From NCBI RefSeq assembly GCF_014397025.1, contig NZ_JACJUO010000001.1, positions 2,094,501-2,158,500 on the forward strand: DNA of 64,000 nucleotides, written 5' to 3'. Each line of letters begins with the position of its first letter. Within the stretch, counting starts at the first letter, position 1. A model generated the notes under the pieces. It had not been told where the DNA came from. It saw only the letters and a list, made by a program, of their open reading frames with translations, and did no database searches. The position numbers were made by a program, and so were the translations under genes. This stretch comes from Ochrobactrum sp. Marseille-Q0166 (GTDB lineage Bacteria > Pseudomonadota > Alphaproteobacteria > Rhizobiales > Rhizobiaceae). Shown here one piece after another: positions 44,353 to 54,758 of this stretch.

Positions 44353-45330
44353 CTAGCGCGGGGCCGCCGCGCGTTTAAGACGATCATTAATGGCCTCACC
44401 AAGACCATCAAAAGGAATGGGTTCAACAGCGATGGTACGTGCGCCGCTTAAATCAAGCTTGCGCATGAAATCAAACAGATTGCTGGCCGCTTCGCGCAGA
44501 TCACCTGTCGAACTGAGATTGAGCAAAGCGACCGCCTTATCGGCGTCGGCCGAGCGTTCAGGCCCAAATGCCAACAACGCCTCGCTCTCCTTAACGCTTG
44601 CAGCATCAAGCCGCACGGCAGCGTTCGGGGCATAGTGCGATTCCATCATGCCCGGTGCCTGAATGGCAGCTTTATGTTCGGCGCGTTCGAGTTTTACACC
44701 AAGAACGGCTTCAATCTCCTCAGCAGCCAGACCGCCGGGGCGCAGTAGACGCACACGTTGGCCTTCAACCTTAAGAATAGTCGATTCGACACCCACGCCA
44801 CACGGACCGGCATCGAGGATCATGTCGATTTTGTCGCCCAAATCATCAGCCACCGCTTTCGCAGATGTGGGACTGATGCGGCCGGAAGTATTGGCGCTCG
44901 GTGCTGCAACTGGACTGTCGAGATTCTTTATAACATCACGTACTTTTCCGGTTGGCATACGGATAGCAAGTGTCTGAAGTCCCGCTGTCACCAGCGGATG
45001 AATGGGGCGCTTTGTATCCTGTTTGGCTTTCAACGGCAGGACGAGTGTCAACGGTCCCGGCCAAAAAGCCTCCGCGAGTTTGCGGGAGATCGGATCGAAA
45101 GTCACATAGCGCTCCGCCATGGCGATGCTGTCAACATGCGCGATGAGCGGATTGAACTGCGGGCGACCCTTGGCGGCGAAAATGCCGGCCACGCCTTCGC
45201 CATGCGCTGCATCCGCAGCAAGACCATAAACTGTCTCGGTCGGAATCGCGACAAGGCCGCCACGGGTGAGCACTGCCACCGCACGCGAAACAGCATTGTC
45301 ATCGAAGTCCAGAATATCGGCCAAGGTCAT
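44353..45330 (-). CDS. L-threonylcarbamoyladenylate synthase (Sua5/TsaC)
   Basis: This enzyme makes threonylcarbamoyl-AMP for the t6A37 modification of tRNA. The 325-residue protein is of the long Sua5 type. Its YrdC domain (about 1-205) contains PTETVYGLAADA (31-42), KGRPQFNPLIAHV (about 55-67) and PSANTSGRISPTSA; a C-terminal Sua5 domain follows. Length exceeds the 190 residues of TsaC. Confidence 0.95.
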   Translation of the reverse strand: MTLADILDFDDNAVSRAVAVLTRGGLVAIPTETVYGLAADAAHGEGVAGIFAAKGRPQFNPLIAHVDSIAMAERYVTFDPISRKLAEAFWPGPLTLVLPLKAKQDTKRPIHPLVTAGLQTLAIRMPTGKVRDVIKNLDSPVAAPSANTSGRISPTSAKAVADDLGDKIDMILDAGPCGVGVESTILKVEGQRVRLLRPGGLAAEEIEAVLGVKLERAEHKAAIQAPGMMESHYAPNAAVRLDAASVKESEALLAFGPERSADADKAVALLNLSSTGDLREAASNLFDFMRKLDLSGARTIAVEPIPFDGLGEAINDRLKRAAAPR

Positions 45331-45413
45331 TCTCCTGCCGCTTTAGCTACACAAAGCCTTGCTTTTGAGCAAGTGTATCTCAAAGGCAGTTAATGCAAGA
45401 TCGGAATGAGTTA

Positions 45414-45444
45414 TGAAAAAGGCCGCCTAAGAGGCGACCTTCTT
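45414..45444 (-). terminator. Terminator after glyS
   Basis: Stem GGCCGCCT / AGGCGACC (one G-T pair) lies just after the glyS stop. Read on the - strand it is followed by TTTTTCAT. Confidence 0.8.
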
Positions 45445-45447
45445 ATT

Positions 45448-47742
45448 TTATCCGGCGATTTTCGAGAAATCGGCCACCTTGCTGGTGGCAGTGCGGATTT
45501 GTTCAAGCAGTGCAAGGCGATTGGCGCGGACCTTTTCGTCCTCGTCATTGACCAGCACCTTCTCGAAGAACGTATCCACCGGACCGCGCAGCTTGGCGAG
45601 TGCCAGCATCGCACCACCGAAATCTTCGCGGGCAATGGCTTCTTCGGCTTCCTGAGCTGCGAGGTTCACCGCCGCATAAAGCGCCTTTTCCTCGTCAAGT
45701 TTCAGCAGAGCCGCATCGACGGTGCTTGCGACCTTAGTGCCCTTCTTCTCTTCCGCAGCCAGAATATTGGCAGCGCGCTTAGTGCCAGCCAGTAGGTTCT
45801 TGCCGTCTTCTTCATTGATGAAGACGATAAGCGCTTCAAGGCGACGGGCAACCAGCAGAAGATTATCGGCATCAGAAGTCAGAACTGCGTCAATCGCGTC
45901 ATGACGTGCACCATCTTCCTTCAGGTGAACCTTGAAACGATCATGCAAGAAGGACAACAGGTCAGCCAGCAGCGGTTCGGCTTTGGCTTCCACTTCCGCG
46001 CGTGTCTTTGTTTCAAGATTGCGTAAGGCGTTATCAACGTCCTGTTCACCATCCACATCGCCAGACTTTTCAGCAGCTAGTTTTGCTTCAAACTCGCGCA
46101 ATTGACGCTGAACCTGACTTTCCTTGAGCGACGCATAGGCCGAACGCAGGAGTGGCGAGAGCGGGAACTTCCAATCTTGTGACAGCACTAGACGGATCAC
46201 GCCAAGGGCTGCACGGCGCAGAGCAAACGGGTCTTTTGAGCCGGTCGGCTTTTCGTCAATTGCCCAGAAACCGACCAGCGTATCGAGCTTGTCAGCTAGA
46301 GCAACAGCCACTGAAACCGGGTTCTTCGGCACAAAGTCAGACGGGCCTTGCGGCTTGTAATGCTCTTCGAGAGCGGCTGCGACAGATTCATCTTCGCTTT
46401 GAAGAAGCGCATATTTGCGGCCCATTGCGCCCTGAAGTTCAGGGAATTCGCCGACAACTTCCGTGGTCAGATCGGCCTTAGCCAGAACTGCCGCACGCGC
46501 TGCAAGCTTTGGATCGGCACCGACCAGCGGCGCAATTTCAGCCGCCAATTCGCGGATACGTTCGACGCGCGCGCCTTGCGTGCCAAGCTTGGCGTGGAAG
46601 GTCACATTCAGCGCATCAAGACGCGCCATACGCTGATCGAGCGGCTTCTTGAGATCAAGGCCGAACTTTTCACCGGATGCTGCGAGCTTATCGAGGTCCG
46701 GCAGATCATGTTGATCGGTCTGCCAGAAATAGAGCGCATCGGACAGGCGTGCACGCACGACCTTGCCGTTGCCGTAAGCGATTTCCGTGCCGCCATCGCG
46801 TGCCGCAATGTTCGACACCAGAATGAACTTGTTCGACAGTGCTTCCGTTTCGCCCTGCTTGCGGGTGACAAAGCATTTCTGGTTTACGCGGATGGTCAGC
46901 TGAATGACTTCCGGCGGAATCGCCAGAAACTCTTCTTCGAACTCGCCCATCAGCACCACAGGCCATTCGACAAGGCCGGATACTTCTTCAAGAAGCCCTG
47001 CATCCTCGACCAGTTCCAGACCGGAGGCGAAGGCAAGATTATGCGCGTCCTGCGAGATGATTTCCTTGCGGCGCTCCGCATCAAGCACCACGAAAGCCTT
47101 TTCGAGCTTTTCAACATAATCATCAAAACGCCGCACCTTGATCGCCTGACCATCGCTTAAGAAACGATGCCCATAGGTGACATTGCCCGATTTGATGCCG
47201 TCAACTTCAAACTCGACGACAACCGTTTCTTCTGTTTCAGGGCCAAACGTGCAGAGGATCGATTGCAGCGGACGCACCCAGCGAAGCGCACCCGGTTTTG
47301 ACGAGGCCGCACCCCAGCGCATCGACTTTGGCCAAGGGAAATTGCGGATCGTCTGCGGCACGAGTTCCGCGATGATTTCTTCCGCGGCGCGGCCCGGCTT
47401 GGTCAGATGAGCAACATAGAAATCGCCCTTTTTGGGGTCGGAGTGCACATGCGCCTGGGAAACATCGGTCAGGCCTGCCTTGCGCAAAAAGCCTGCAATG
47501 GCCTGCTCAGGAGCTGTAACAGATGGACCTTTCACGTCTTCGTGCACGTCTTTCGAGCGCACGGTCAGGCCGCGAATATCGAGCGTCAGGCGGCGCGGCG
47601 TCCAATAGGCAGTGGCTGCTTCATAGATCAGACCGGCTTCCACCAGACCATCAGTGATCATCTTCTTGAAATCACCCGCAGCCTTGCGCTGCATACGGGC
47701 AGGAATCTCTTCCGAGAAAAGTTCGAGCAACAAATCAGGCAT
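45448..47742 (-). CDS. glyS: Glycine--tRNA ligase beta subunit
   Basis: GlyS is the beta chain of the alpha2beta2 bacterial glycyl-tRNA synthetase. The 764-residue protein starts with the typical [17 protein letters not shown] (2-18) and includes the HD-like region with ATGVEF-type strands, ending in an anticodon-binding domain ([14 protein letters not shown]). It is longer than the E. coli protein (689 residues); an insertion of about 70 charged residues near 570-640 ([18 protein letters not shown]) explains this. Start at 47742 is one base after the glyQ stop. Confidence 0.96.
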   Translation of the reverse strand: MPDLLLELFSEEIPARMQRKAAGDFKKMITDGLVEAGLIYEAATAYWTPRRLTLDIRGLTVRSKDVHEDVKGPSVTAPEQAIAGFLRKAGLTDVSQAHVHSDPKKGDFYVAHLTKPGRAAEEIIAELVPQTIRNFPWPKSMRWGAASSKPGALRWVRPLQSILCTFGPETEETVVVEFEVDGIKSGNVTYGHRFLSDGQAIKVRRFDDYVEKLEKAFVVLDAERRKEIISQDAHNLAFASGLELVEDAGLLEEVSGLVEWPVVLMGEFEEEFLAIPPEVIQLTIRVNQKCFVTRKQGETEALSNKFILVSNIAARDGGTEIAYGNGKVVRARLSDALYFWQTDQHDLPDLDKLAASGEKFGLDLKKPLDQRMARLDALNVTFHAKLGTQGARVERIRELAAEIAPLVGADPKLAARAAVLAKADLTTEVVGEFPELQGAMGRKYALLQSEDESVAAALEEHYKPQGPSDFVPKNPVSVAVALADKLDTLVGFWAIDEKPTGSKDPFALRRAALGVIRLVLSQDWKFPLSPLLRSAYASLKESQVQRQLREFEAKLAAEKSGDVDGEQDVDNALRNLETKTRAEVEAKAEPLLADLLSFLHDRFKVHLKEDGARHDAIDAVLTSDADNLLLVARRLEALIVFINEEDGKNLLAGTKRAANILAAEEKKGTKVASTVDAALLKLDEEKALYAAVNLAAQEAEEAIAREDFGGAMLALAKLRGPVDTFFEKVLVNDEDEKVRANRLALLEQIRTATSKVADFSKIAG

Positions 47743-47743
47743 A

Positions 47744-48718
47744 TTACTCGCCCTCACGCTTGAGATTAAAACCACCGGCATCCGTCAACAAAAACGCTTC
47801 GCCGCACTGACGCGCGAGATTGCGAACGCGCAGAATATAGCTCTGGCGTTCCGTGACCGAGATCACGCCGCGCGCATCCATCAGATTGAAGACGTGCGAT
47901 GCCTTGATGCACTGGTCATAGGCCGGGAACACGCACTTGTGTACATTCCCTGTCGTGCCTGCGGCACTCCCCGCCTCTTGTGGTGCACCTGCCTTCAAAA
48001 TCGCTTCGCATTCACGCTCTGCATCGATAAAATGCTGATGCAGGATTTCTGTATTCGCCATTTCGAAATTGTAGCGGGAATATTCCTGCTCGGCCTGCAA
48101 GAAGACATCACCATAGGTGACTTTTTCATCGCCTTCGAGACCATTGAAGTTGAGGTCATAGACATTGTCCACGCCCTGCACATACATGGCGAGGCGTTCA
48201 AGACCATAGGTCAGCTCACCTGCAACCGGCGAGCATTCAATGCCGCAAACCTGCTGAAAATAAGTGAACTGCGACACTTCCATGCCGTCGCACCAGCATT
48301 CCCAACCAAGGCCCCACGCGCCAAGCGTCGGGCTTTCCCAGTCGTCTTCCACAAAGCGCACGTCATGCAGCGTCGGATCAAGGCCGATAGCGCGCAACGA
48401 ACCAAGATAGAGATCCTGAAGGTTTGGCGGCGATGGCTTAATGATTACCTGATACTGGTAATAATGCTGCAAGCGGTTTGGATTTTCACCATAGCGACCA
48501 TCCTTCGGGCGGCGCGATGGCTGCACATAGGCAGCTTTCCACGGCTTCGGCCCAAGCGAACGCAATGTCGTTGCCGGGTGGAACGTACCCGCCCCCACTT
48601 CCATGTCGTAAGGCTGCAAAATAGCGCAACCATGTTCCGCCCAATAGTTATGGAGCGTCAGGATGAGACCCTGAAAGGAACGGGTGGGGTGCATATGTGC
48701 TGGCAACGTACTGGACAC
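47744..48718 (-). CDS. glyQ: Glycine--tRNA ligase alpha subunit
   Basis: GlyQ carries the catalytic site of glycyl-tRNA synthetase. The 324-residue protein shows the conserved [18 protein letters not shown] (about 21-38), GPEPW-like [22 protein letters not shown] and [19 protein letters not shown] segments. I keep the GTG at 48718 because AGG lies eight bases upstream; the ATG nine codons later has no ribosome site. The C-terminus is about 20 residues longer than in E. coli. glyQ-glyS is an operon. Confidence 0.95.
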   Translation of the reverse strand: MSSTLPAHMHPTRSFQGLILTLHNYWAEHGCAILQPYDMEVGAGTFHPATTLRSLGPKPWKAAYVQPSRRPKDGRYGENPNRLQHYYQYQVIIKPSPPNLQDLYLGSLRAIGLDPTLHDVRFVEDDWESPTLGAWGLGWECWCDGMEVSQFTYFQQVCGIECSPVAGELTYGLERLAMYVQGVDNVYDLNFNGLEGDEKVTYGDVFLQAEQEYSRYNFEMANTEILHQHFIDAERECEAILKAGAPQEAGSAAGTTGNVHKCVFPAYDQCIKASHVFNLMDARGVISVTERQSYILRVRNLARQCGEAFLLTDAGGFNLKREGE

Positions 48719-48824
48719 GGGGTCAGGCCTTGTTATTGAAATGATTGGCTCGGTCTAATTTGTCAGCCTGCCACGGTCAAGCATGACATTTGATCGCTGA
48801 ATAGCGCTATGTCGGCATATACAA

Positions 48825-48861
48825 ATAGAAAACCCGGAAATCGATCAAATTTCCGGGCTTT
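48825..48861 (-). terminator. Terminator after the TPR gene
   Basis: A perfect 9-bp stem CCCGGAAAT / ATTTCCGGG with 7-nt loop. Read on the - strand the stem is followed by TTTTCTATTTG, five bases after the TPR stop. Confidence 0.85.
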
Positions 48862-48865
48862 AAAT

Positions 48866-50668
48866 TTATTCTGTTTTGCTTTCAGGCGCCTGTGTCTGCT
48901 CTGGCTTCTTATCCTGAACCCGAGCCTCCGAAGGGTTCGGGTCAGGAGCGAGACCATTTTTCAGCTTTTCCTCGATCTTGACCAGCTCTTCCGGTTCTGG
49001 CTTGCCTGCAATGGCATGGTTCCACTGGAATGTCGCTTCCAGCTGACGGCCAGTGCGCCAATAGGCATCGCCAAGGTGGTCATTGATCGTTGGGTCTTCC
49101 GGGCGAAGTTTCACAGCCTTTTCAAGCTCGACAACAGCCTCTGGATAACGGCCAAGTTTATAATAAGCCCAACCCAGTGAGTCGACGATATAGCCATCCT
49201 GTGGACGCAACTCGACAGCCTGCTTGATCATGTTCAAAGCTTCTTCGAGATTTTCACCCCGATCAACCCATGAATATCCAAGATAATTCAGCACCTGCGG
49301 CTGGTTGGGGAAAAGCTCCAGCGCCTTTCTGAAGTTCGGCTCGGCCTGATCCCATTCTTTCAGTCGCTCATGCGCAATGCCGCGCTGATAGAAAACCGGC
49401 CAATCCTTACGCTCCGGCTTCTCAATTTGCTGCACGGCTACATCATAGATTTTTGCAGCATCCGCGAAATTCTTGCCCTGCGCATACACACCGCCAAGGG
49501 CAAGATAGGTGCGCAAATCAGTCTTGTCGCGTTTTAACAAAGTCTTGAGCTGCGTGATCGCATCGCCGGTCTTCTCGTTTTCGGCAAGGTTCAATGCGCG
49601 CTGCATTTCGGCATCGCGCCGGTAAGGCGACCACTCCGGCACACGGCCATAATATTCAACAGCCTTATCCGGCTGACGCAGCTTGGCTGAAATATCGCCC
49701 AGTTGATAAAGCGTTGCATCGTTATCAGGGCGAAGCGGCAGCGACATTTGCAGATACAGCTTGGCAAAAGCTTCCGCACCGCCACGGTTGATCGCCGTGC
49801 CAAGCGTATAAAGCACTTCGCCAACACCCTGCTGCGCATTATTCACCAGACGTCGATGTCTCTGACCGTCTTCGAGTTTTTCACGCAATGCGGTAATCGT
49901 AATACGGCCATTCAAAAGCTCTTCTGCATCCTTCAGCAGCTTGATCGCCCCTGCCCTGTCGCCACGACGCAGCAAGAACGAGGCATAGGACATAATGATA
50001 CGTTCATACGTATCTGGAGCAGCACTTCCACCAGCGCGATCGTCAACCGCCTGCTGATAATACTTACGCGCGTCCTGTCTCAGCCCCGCCACATCTGCGA
50101 TCATCGCCGCATTATAGGTCCGGAACAGATTATACCACTCCGGTCCTTTGATATTGAGCACATCATTGAGTGCTTCTTGCGCGTTTCCCTGTCCAACCTT
50201 GACCCAGGCCTTCATCAGGCTGGTCGCCAACACATCCATATCCGACTGCACCGAAAGCATCAGCAGTGGTTCGGTCTTGCGATATTGCTTTTTAGAAATC
50301 GCATCTATCGCCAAAGCGACGCGGGCAAAGCGTTCAATCTCCGGCTGGTCTTTTAATTCTGTGGCAATCGGCAATGCTTCTTTGAAGCGGCCTTCCGTCA
50401 AAAGCGCCAACAGCAAATTTTGCTTGATGAGATCATTGCCGGGATCAAAAGCCATGGCCTGCCGATAAAAATCGACAGCCGCAGAAATATTGTTATCGGA
50501 TTCAGCGGTGAGCGCAGCGAGATAAGCGCCTGCAAACGAACCGGCACGAACTTGTGGGGCCGGATCTATGCTTGTTTTGGCCATTGCCGCATTGAACGGC
50601 ATTGCTGCGCCAGCCAAGGCCAGAAGAAGCAATCCGTAAAGCGGACGACGTTTAGATCCCTGCCGCAT
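48866..50668 (-). CDS. Secreted or membrane-anchored TPR-repeat protein
   Basis: A 600-residue protein with an N-terminal signal or anchor (LYGLLLLALAGAAMPFNAAMA, about 10-30) and many tetratricopeptide units. The last are clear, for example DGYIVDSLGWAYYKLGRYPEA and DPTINDHLGDAYWRTGRQLEA (about 505-570). The C-terminal 40 residues are charged and rich in Pro and Glu. A scaffold role in envelope assembly is plausible but not shown. The open frame runs to 50785; AAAGAGGA supports the ATG at 50668. Confidence 0.88.
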   Translation of the reverse strand: MRQGSKRRPLYGLLLLALAGAAMPFNAAMAKTSIDPAPQVRAGSFAGAYLAALTAESDNNISAAVDFYRQAMAFDPGNDLIKQNLLLALLTEGRFKEALPIATELKDQPEIERFARVALAIDAISKKQYRKTEPLLMLSVQSDMDVLATSLMKAWVKVGQGNAQEALNDVLNIKGPEWYNLFRTYNAAMIADVAGLRQDARKYYQQAVDDRAGGSAAPDTYERIIMSYASFLLRRGDRAGAIKLLKDAEELLNGRITITALREKLEDGQRHRRLVNNAQQGVGEVLYTLGTAINRGGAEAFAKLYLQMSLPLRPDNDATLYQLGDISAKLRQPDKAVEYYGRVPEWSPYRRDAEMQRALNLAENEKTGDAITQLKTLLKRDKTDLRTYLALGGVYAQGKNFADAAKIYDVAVQQIEKPERKDWPVFYQRGIAHERLKEWDQAEPNFRKALELFPNQPQVLNYLGYSWVDRGENLEEALNMIKQAVELRPQDGYIVDSLGWAYYKLGRYPEAVVELEKAVKLRPEDPTINDHLGDAYWRTGRQLEATFQWNHAIAGKPEPEELVKIEEKLKNGLAPDPNPSEARVQDKKPEQTQAPESKTE

Positions 50669-50750
50669 AAAGCCCAGTCCTCTTTCCGATTCCGTATAAA
50701 CCCTCTGTCCAGAGGCACGGCAAGCATGGCCTTTTTGGGGTCCAAGCGCA

Positions 50751-50779
50751 AGAAAAGCATCCGTGAAGGATGCTTTTCT
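50751..50779. repeat. Hairpin repeat, copy A
   Basis: A perfect 12-bp stem AGAAAAGCATCC / GGATGCTTTTCT with loop GTGAA. A near-identical hairpin lies at 50844-50870, and a dispersed palindrome lies between them. Confidence 0.8.
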
Positions 50780-50794
50780 CCTCATTCTTTATCC

Positions 50795-50839
50795 GCATGT
50801 CGTCAACCCTAAACCGGTTCCCACTTTCGGGCGACATGC
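50795..50839. repeat. Dispersed intergenic palindrome, copy 2
   Basis: GCATGTCG at the left and GCGACATGC at the right enclose AACCGGTTCCCACTTTCGG. The outer arms match copies at 25551 and 63250. Confidence 0.75.
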
Positions 50840-50843
50840 TTTC

Positions 50844-50870
50844 AAAAGCATCCGTGAAGGGTGCTTTTCT
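50844..50870. repeat. Hairpin repeat, copy B; probable terminator of the polyprenyl synthase gene
   Basis: AAAAGCATCC / GGGTGCTTTT with GTGAA loop, identical to copy A except for one G-T pair. It lies 19 bp after the stop of the polyprenyl synthase gene on the - strand and its left flank ends in a CTTT stretch, so it may end that transcript. Confidence 0.7.
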
Positions 50871-50888
50871 TTAAATTAAACAACGGCG

Positions 50889-51905
50889 TTAGTTTACCCG
50901 GCTGATGCAGAAGTCGATAACTTCGATCAGCGCATCCTTTTCAGCGGATGCCGGCAACGGTGCCAAGGCATTGCGGGCAATCTCACCGAAGTCACGCGCG
51001 CGCTGAACCGTCTCCGCAATCGCACCATGCTTTGTCATAAAGCCTATGGCTTTTTCCAGCGACGTATCGTCACTTGCGCCTTCTTCAATCGCGTGCTTCC
51101 AGAAAGCGCGTTCTTCGGCATTGCCTCGACGATAGCTAAGGATCACCGGCAGCGTAATTTTACCTTCACGGAAATCATCACCAGTGTTCTTGCCAAGATC
51201 AGCAGCCGAACCACCATAATCAAGCGCATCGTCAACAAGCTGGAATGCGAGGCCAAGATTAAGCCCGTAATCGCGAAGGGCAGCACGATCAGACGGATTT
51301 GCATCAGCAATGATCGGACCAACTTCGGCAGCAGCAGAGAACAACGCGGCGGTCTTGGCCTTGATAACGGCCAGATACTCTTCTTCTGAAGTTTCCATGT
51401 TCTTGGCGGCGGCAAGCTGCATCACTTCGCCTTCAGCGATCACCGACGCAGATGTTGCAAGAACATCAAGGGCGTCTAGCGAACCAACATCAACCATCAT
51501 CTTGAACGCCTGGCCAAGCAGGAAATCACCGACCAGAACGCTCGCCTGGTTGCCCCAGATCATGCGCGCCGTGCTTTTGCCGCGGCGCAGATCACTTTCA
51601 TCGACGACATCGTCATGCAGAAGTGTTGCGGTATGCATGAACTCGACGGACGTCGCGAGACGGACATGACCGTCGCCCTCATAACCAAACATGCGGGCGG
51701 TCGCGAGCGTCATCATCGGGCGGAGGCGCTTGCCACCCGAAGAAATGAGATGGTTCGCCACTTCCGGGATCATCTCGACATCGGAGCCTGCACGGGACAG
51801 GATCATCTGGTTGACACGACCCATGTCTGCCTTCGTCAGGTCGATCAGAGGCTGAACCGATCCTTCCCGCTTCTCTTTCCCGTCAAGATTCAAAACCACA
51901 CCCAA
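50889..51905 (-). CDS. Polyprenyl (octaprenyl/decaprenyl) diphosphate synthase
   Basis: A 338-residue trans-prenyltransferase that builds the ubiquinone side chain. It has both Asp-rich motifs, LLHDDVVDESDLRRG (about 94-108) and FQLVDDALDYGG (about 221-232), plus GGKRLRP (57-63). Chain length (C40 or C50) cannot be read with certainty; rhizobia make ubiquinone-10, so decaprenyl is likely. The start is a TTG at 51905 with a strong AGGAG eight bases upstream; no ATG is near. ubiA at 34.4 kb uses its product. Confidence 0.92.
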   Translation of the reverse strand: MGVVLNLDGKEKREGSVQPLIDLTKADMGRVNQMILSRAGSDVEMIPEVANHLISSGGKRLRPMMTLATARMFGYEGDGHVRLATSVEFMHTATLLHDDVVDESDLRRGKSTARMIWGNQASVLVGDFLLGQAFKMMVDVGSLDALDVLATSASVIAEGEVMQLAAAKNMETSEEEYLAVIKAKTAALFSAAAEVGPIIADANPSDRAALRDYGLNLGLAFQLVDDALDYGGSAADLGKNTGDDFREGKITLPVILSYRRGNAEERAFWKHAIEEGASDDTSLEKAIGFMTKHGAIAETVQRARDFGEIARNALAPLPASAEKDALIEVIDFCISRVN

Positions 51906-52060
51906 TGTCGTTACTCCTAGCTGCCGACCACACTATTTGTGCAGAACAGAATGCTTAAGACGTCTATAAGCCCCCACAACGCCCTAGCTTTTTACTCAGA
52001 GCCTGTTCACCATTGAAGGAAGCAGTTGTCAATGCGGTCTATTGATTACACATTGTTGAA

Positions 52061-52291
52061 ATGATCGAACTTATGCGCACAAATGATTCCGTCCTGTTGT
52101 CCGTTGCCGAGACTCTCATGAAAGAGGCGGGCATCATTTACTTCATTGCCGACACGAATATGAGTATTCTCGAAGGTTCGCTCGGCATTATACCAAGGCG
52201 TTTTCTTGTTGAAGAAGATCGACTGGACGAAGCCAGACGCTATCTGATTGACGCTGGCCTGGAACATGAACTCAAAAAACATGACGAATAA
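52061..52291 (+). CDS. DUF2007 family small protein
   Basis: A 76-residue protein with one compact alpha-beta domain (DSVLLSVAETLMKEAGI, IIPRRFLVEEDRLDEARRYL). DUF2007 members are often labelled putative signal-transducing proteins, but no function is established. Its last codons overlap the start of the methyltransferase gene, so the two are translated together. Confidence 0.82.
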   Translation: MIELMRTNDSVLLSVAETLMKEAGIIYFIADTNMSILEGSLGIIPRRFLVEEDRLDEARRYLIDAGLEHELKKHDE

Positions 52292-53075
52292 TGGCGCCAA
52301 TCGGATGCAGGATACCGTGGAAGAAACATTGGATGTGTTTCATCGCGGTGCCTTTCATCTCGTACAGCCTGCGATGAAAGGCCATCGCTCCGGTGTAGAT
52401 GCGATGATTCTTGCAAGCAGCGTGCCCGACGGCTTCTCAGGTCGTCTTGCAGATCTTGGCAGTGGCGCGGGTGCTGCCGGTCTGGCTGTTGCCGCGCGTT
52501 GTAAAGAAGCACGTGTAACACTTATCGAGCGTTCCGGCTTTATGCTCAATTTCGCGCATAAAAGCGTGAACCATCCTCTGAATGCTGATCTGCGTGAGCG
52601 CACCGAAATTCTGGAAGCAGACGTTTCATTGACGGGCAAAGCGCGGGCCAGTGCCGGGCTGATCGATAACATCTTCGATTACGTCATCATGAACCCGCCG
52701 TTCAACGAGGCGAGTGATCGCTCGACACCCGATCCCGTCAAGGCTGAAGCGCATGTCATGCCCGAAGGCATGTTCGACCAATGGCTGCGCACGGCATCAG
52801 CCATTTTGCGGCCCGGTGGCGGCGTTTCGGTCATCGCGCGCCCTGCTTCACTCGCCCCCATTCTGCAGGCGCTCGAGCGTCGTTTCGGTGGATTGAAGAT
52901 CATTCCGATCCTGCCCCGCCCCGATGCAGCGGCTATCCGCATCGTGATTACGGGCATCCGTGGCAGTCGTGCAGGGCTTTCGCTTATGCCGCCATTGATC
53001 CTGCATGGCGATCAGGGCAATGATTTCACCGCACGCGCGACTGCCATTAATAATGGCCAGACGTCGCTGCTTTAG
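52281..53075 (+). CDS. SAM-dependent N6-adenine methyltransferase (TrmN6-like)
   Basis: The 264-residue protein has a Rossmann methyltransferase fold. The SAM site is LADLGSGAGAAGLAV (about 55-69) and the catalytic NPPFNE (about 141-146) marks N6-adenine or amino methylation. This pattern fits tRNA1(Val) A37 methyltransferases (TrmN6/YfiC group); an rRNA or protein target is also possible. The start overlaps the DUF2007 gene by 11 bp; an ATG at 52305 is an alternative. Confidence 0.85.
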   Translation: MTNNGANRMQDTVEETLDVFHRGAFHLVQPAMKGHRSGVDAMILASSVPDGFSGRLADLGSGAGAAGLAVAARCKEARVTLIERSGFMLNFAHKSVNHPLNADLRERTEILEADVSLTGKARASAGLIDNIFDYVIMNPPFNEASDRSTPDPVKAEAHVMPEGMFDQWLRTASAILRPGGGVSVIARPASLAPILQALERRFGGLKIIPILPRPDAAAIRIVITGIRGSRAGLSLMPPLILHGDQGNDFTARATAINNGQTSLL

Positions 53076-53164
53076 GCTCAGCACCGATTAACAGTATAAT
53101 TTTTGCTTCATGCGCCCCCAGCGCAAGTTCAACAATAAACAGCATATTCTGGAAGACGATAGAC

Positions 53165-53464
53165 ATGCTTCTGATCATCGGAACCATTCGCTTGCCCGCT
53201 GAAAAGCTTAATGCAGCGCGGCCTGCCATGCAGAAGATGATTGAAGCAAGCCGTACTGAAGATGGTTGTATCGAATATACCTATTCTCAAGATATACTTG
53301 AGCCAAACCTTATTCATGTAAAGGAGCTTTGGCGGGATCGGGTTTCACTGGACAAACACTTCGTATCTGACCACATAGGGAAGTGGCGTTCTGAATGGCC
53401 AAAACTTGGCATCACAGACCGCAATCTCGTGCTCTACGATGTAGACGCCCCGAAATTAACCTGA
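53165..53464 (+). CDS. Antibiotic-biosynthesis-monooxygenase (ABM) domain protein
   Basis: A 99-residue protein of the dimeric ferredoxin-like ABM fold, with [15 protein letters not shown] (about 34-48) and the [18 protein letters not shown] segment (about 54-71). Members include quinol monooxygenases (YgiN) and heme-degrading enzymes; the sequence does not select one. It is followed 11 bp later by nhaA. Confidence 0.85.
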   Translation: MLLIIGTIRLPAEKLNAARPAMQKMIEASRTEDGCIEYTYSQDILEPNLIHVKELWRDRVSLDKHFVSDHIGKWRSEWPKLGITDRNLVLYDVDAPKLT

Positions 53465-53475
53465 AAAGAAAAACA

Positions 53476-54654
53476 ATGACCTCCAGCCCGCAGCCCGCCC
53501 GCCCCGTCTCCATCATGCGCCGTTTTCTGGACAGCGAATCTGCCGGCGGCATTGTACTGATGGGCGCTGCGGCGCTTGCACTCATCGTTGCAAACTCACC
53601 TTTTTCCGAAGCCTATTTTGAGGCCCTGCATTTTTATATTGGTCCACTCAGTCTTTCGCACTGGATCAATGATGCATTAATGGCTGTCTTCTTCCTGCTG
53701 GTTGGGCTGGAGATAAAACGGGAGTTTCTCGACGGTCAGTTAGCGAGCTGGCCCAATCGCATTCTGCCGGGCATTGCTGCCGCTGGTGGTGTCATCGTGC
53801 CTGCACTGATTTTTGTCGCCTTCAATTATGGCGACCCGGAAAAAGTGCGCGGCTGGGCTGTCCCGTCAGCCACTGACATTGCTTTTGCGCTTGGTGTTTT
53901 ATCGCTGCTCGGATCTCGCGTCCCCTCAAGTCTCAAAGTCTTTCTGGCAACGCTTGCCATTCTCGACGATCTGGCAGCCGTGGTGATCATTGCGATCTTC
54001 TATACCGCCGAAATTTCCTTGCCTTATCTCGGCGCGGCCTTTGCAACCGCGGCGGTTCTGTTCATCATGAACCGTCTTGGCATATCCCGCTTGCTGCCTT
54101 ATCTCATTGGCGCGGCAATTCTATGGTTTTTAGTATTCAATTCCGGCGTGCATGCCACCGTCGCAGGCGTTGTTGCCGCGCTTATGATCCCGCTTAAACC
54201 CGCCAAAGCGAAACCGGATGATATGAGTTCTCCCCTTCATACGCTGGAACATGCGCTGGCCAAGCCGGTTGCCTTCTTCATCGTACCCGTGTTTGGCTTC
54301 GCCAATGCCGGTATTTCCTTTAGCGGCATGACAGCTTCGATCATCTTCGACACATTGCCGCTTGGCATTATGCTCGGCCTTTTCGTCGGCAAGCAGATCG
54401 GCGTTTTTGGTGCCGCATGGTTGGCGATCAAAGCGGGGCTTGCGCAAAAGCCGATGGGCGCAAGCTGGGCACAGCTTTATGGCGTCGCGATCCTCTGCGG
54501 TATCGGTTTCACCATGAGCATCTTCATCGGGCTTCTGTCCTATCCGTCGGAATTGTTGCAGGCCGAGACAAAAATTGGCGTCCTTACCGGTTCAGCCCTG
54601 TCCGCAATATGCGGCTACACCCTGTTACGCATGCTCGCAAAGTCAAAAAAATAA
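53476..54654 (+). CDS. nhaA: Na+/H+ antiporter NhaA
   Basis: The 392-residue protein has about 12 helices and the two essential adjacent Asp of NhaA in [19 protein letters not shown] (about 156-174). The conserved N-terminal [19 protein letters not shown] segment and the last-third helices ([18 protein letters not shown]) are present. It exports sodium or lithium for protons at high pH or salt. The frame is open upstream to 53395, but that overlaps the ABM gene; GAAAAG before the ATG at 53476 supports this start. Confidence 0.95.
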   Translation: MTSSPQPARPVSIMRRFLDSESAGGIVLMGAAALALIVANSPFSEAYFEALHFYIGPLSLSHWINDALMAVFFLLVGLEIKREFLDGQLASWPNRILPGIAAAGGVIVPALIFVAFNYGDPEKVRGWAVPSATDIAFALGVLSLLGSRVPSSLKVFLATLAILDDLAAVVIIAIFYTAEISLPYLGAAFATAAVLFIMNRLGISRLLPYLIGAAILWFLVFNSGVHATVAGVVAALMIPLKPAKAKPDDMSSPLHTLEHALAKPVAFFIVPVFGFANAGISFSGMTASIIFDTLPLGIMLGLFVGKQIGVFGAAWLAIKAGLAQKPMGASWAQLYGVAILCGIGFTMSIFIGLLSYPSELLQAETKIGVLTGSALSAICGYTLLRMLAKSKK

Positions 54655-54664
54655 AGAATATTCA

Positions 54665-54697
54665 ATGCCCGGAGCGAAATTCCGGGCATTTCTCTTT
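54665..54697 (+). terminator. Terminator after nhaA
   Basis: A perfect 9-bp stem ATGCCCGGA / TCCGGGCAT with 7-nt loop followed by TTTCTCTTT, 10 bp after the nhaA stop. Confidence 0.85.
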
Positions 54698-54758
54698 GTG
54701 TTTACACATTTGCTTCCTACATTCGCTCCAATGTGATTTTTTCAAGTTGGAGTTTAAT

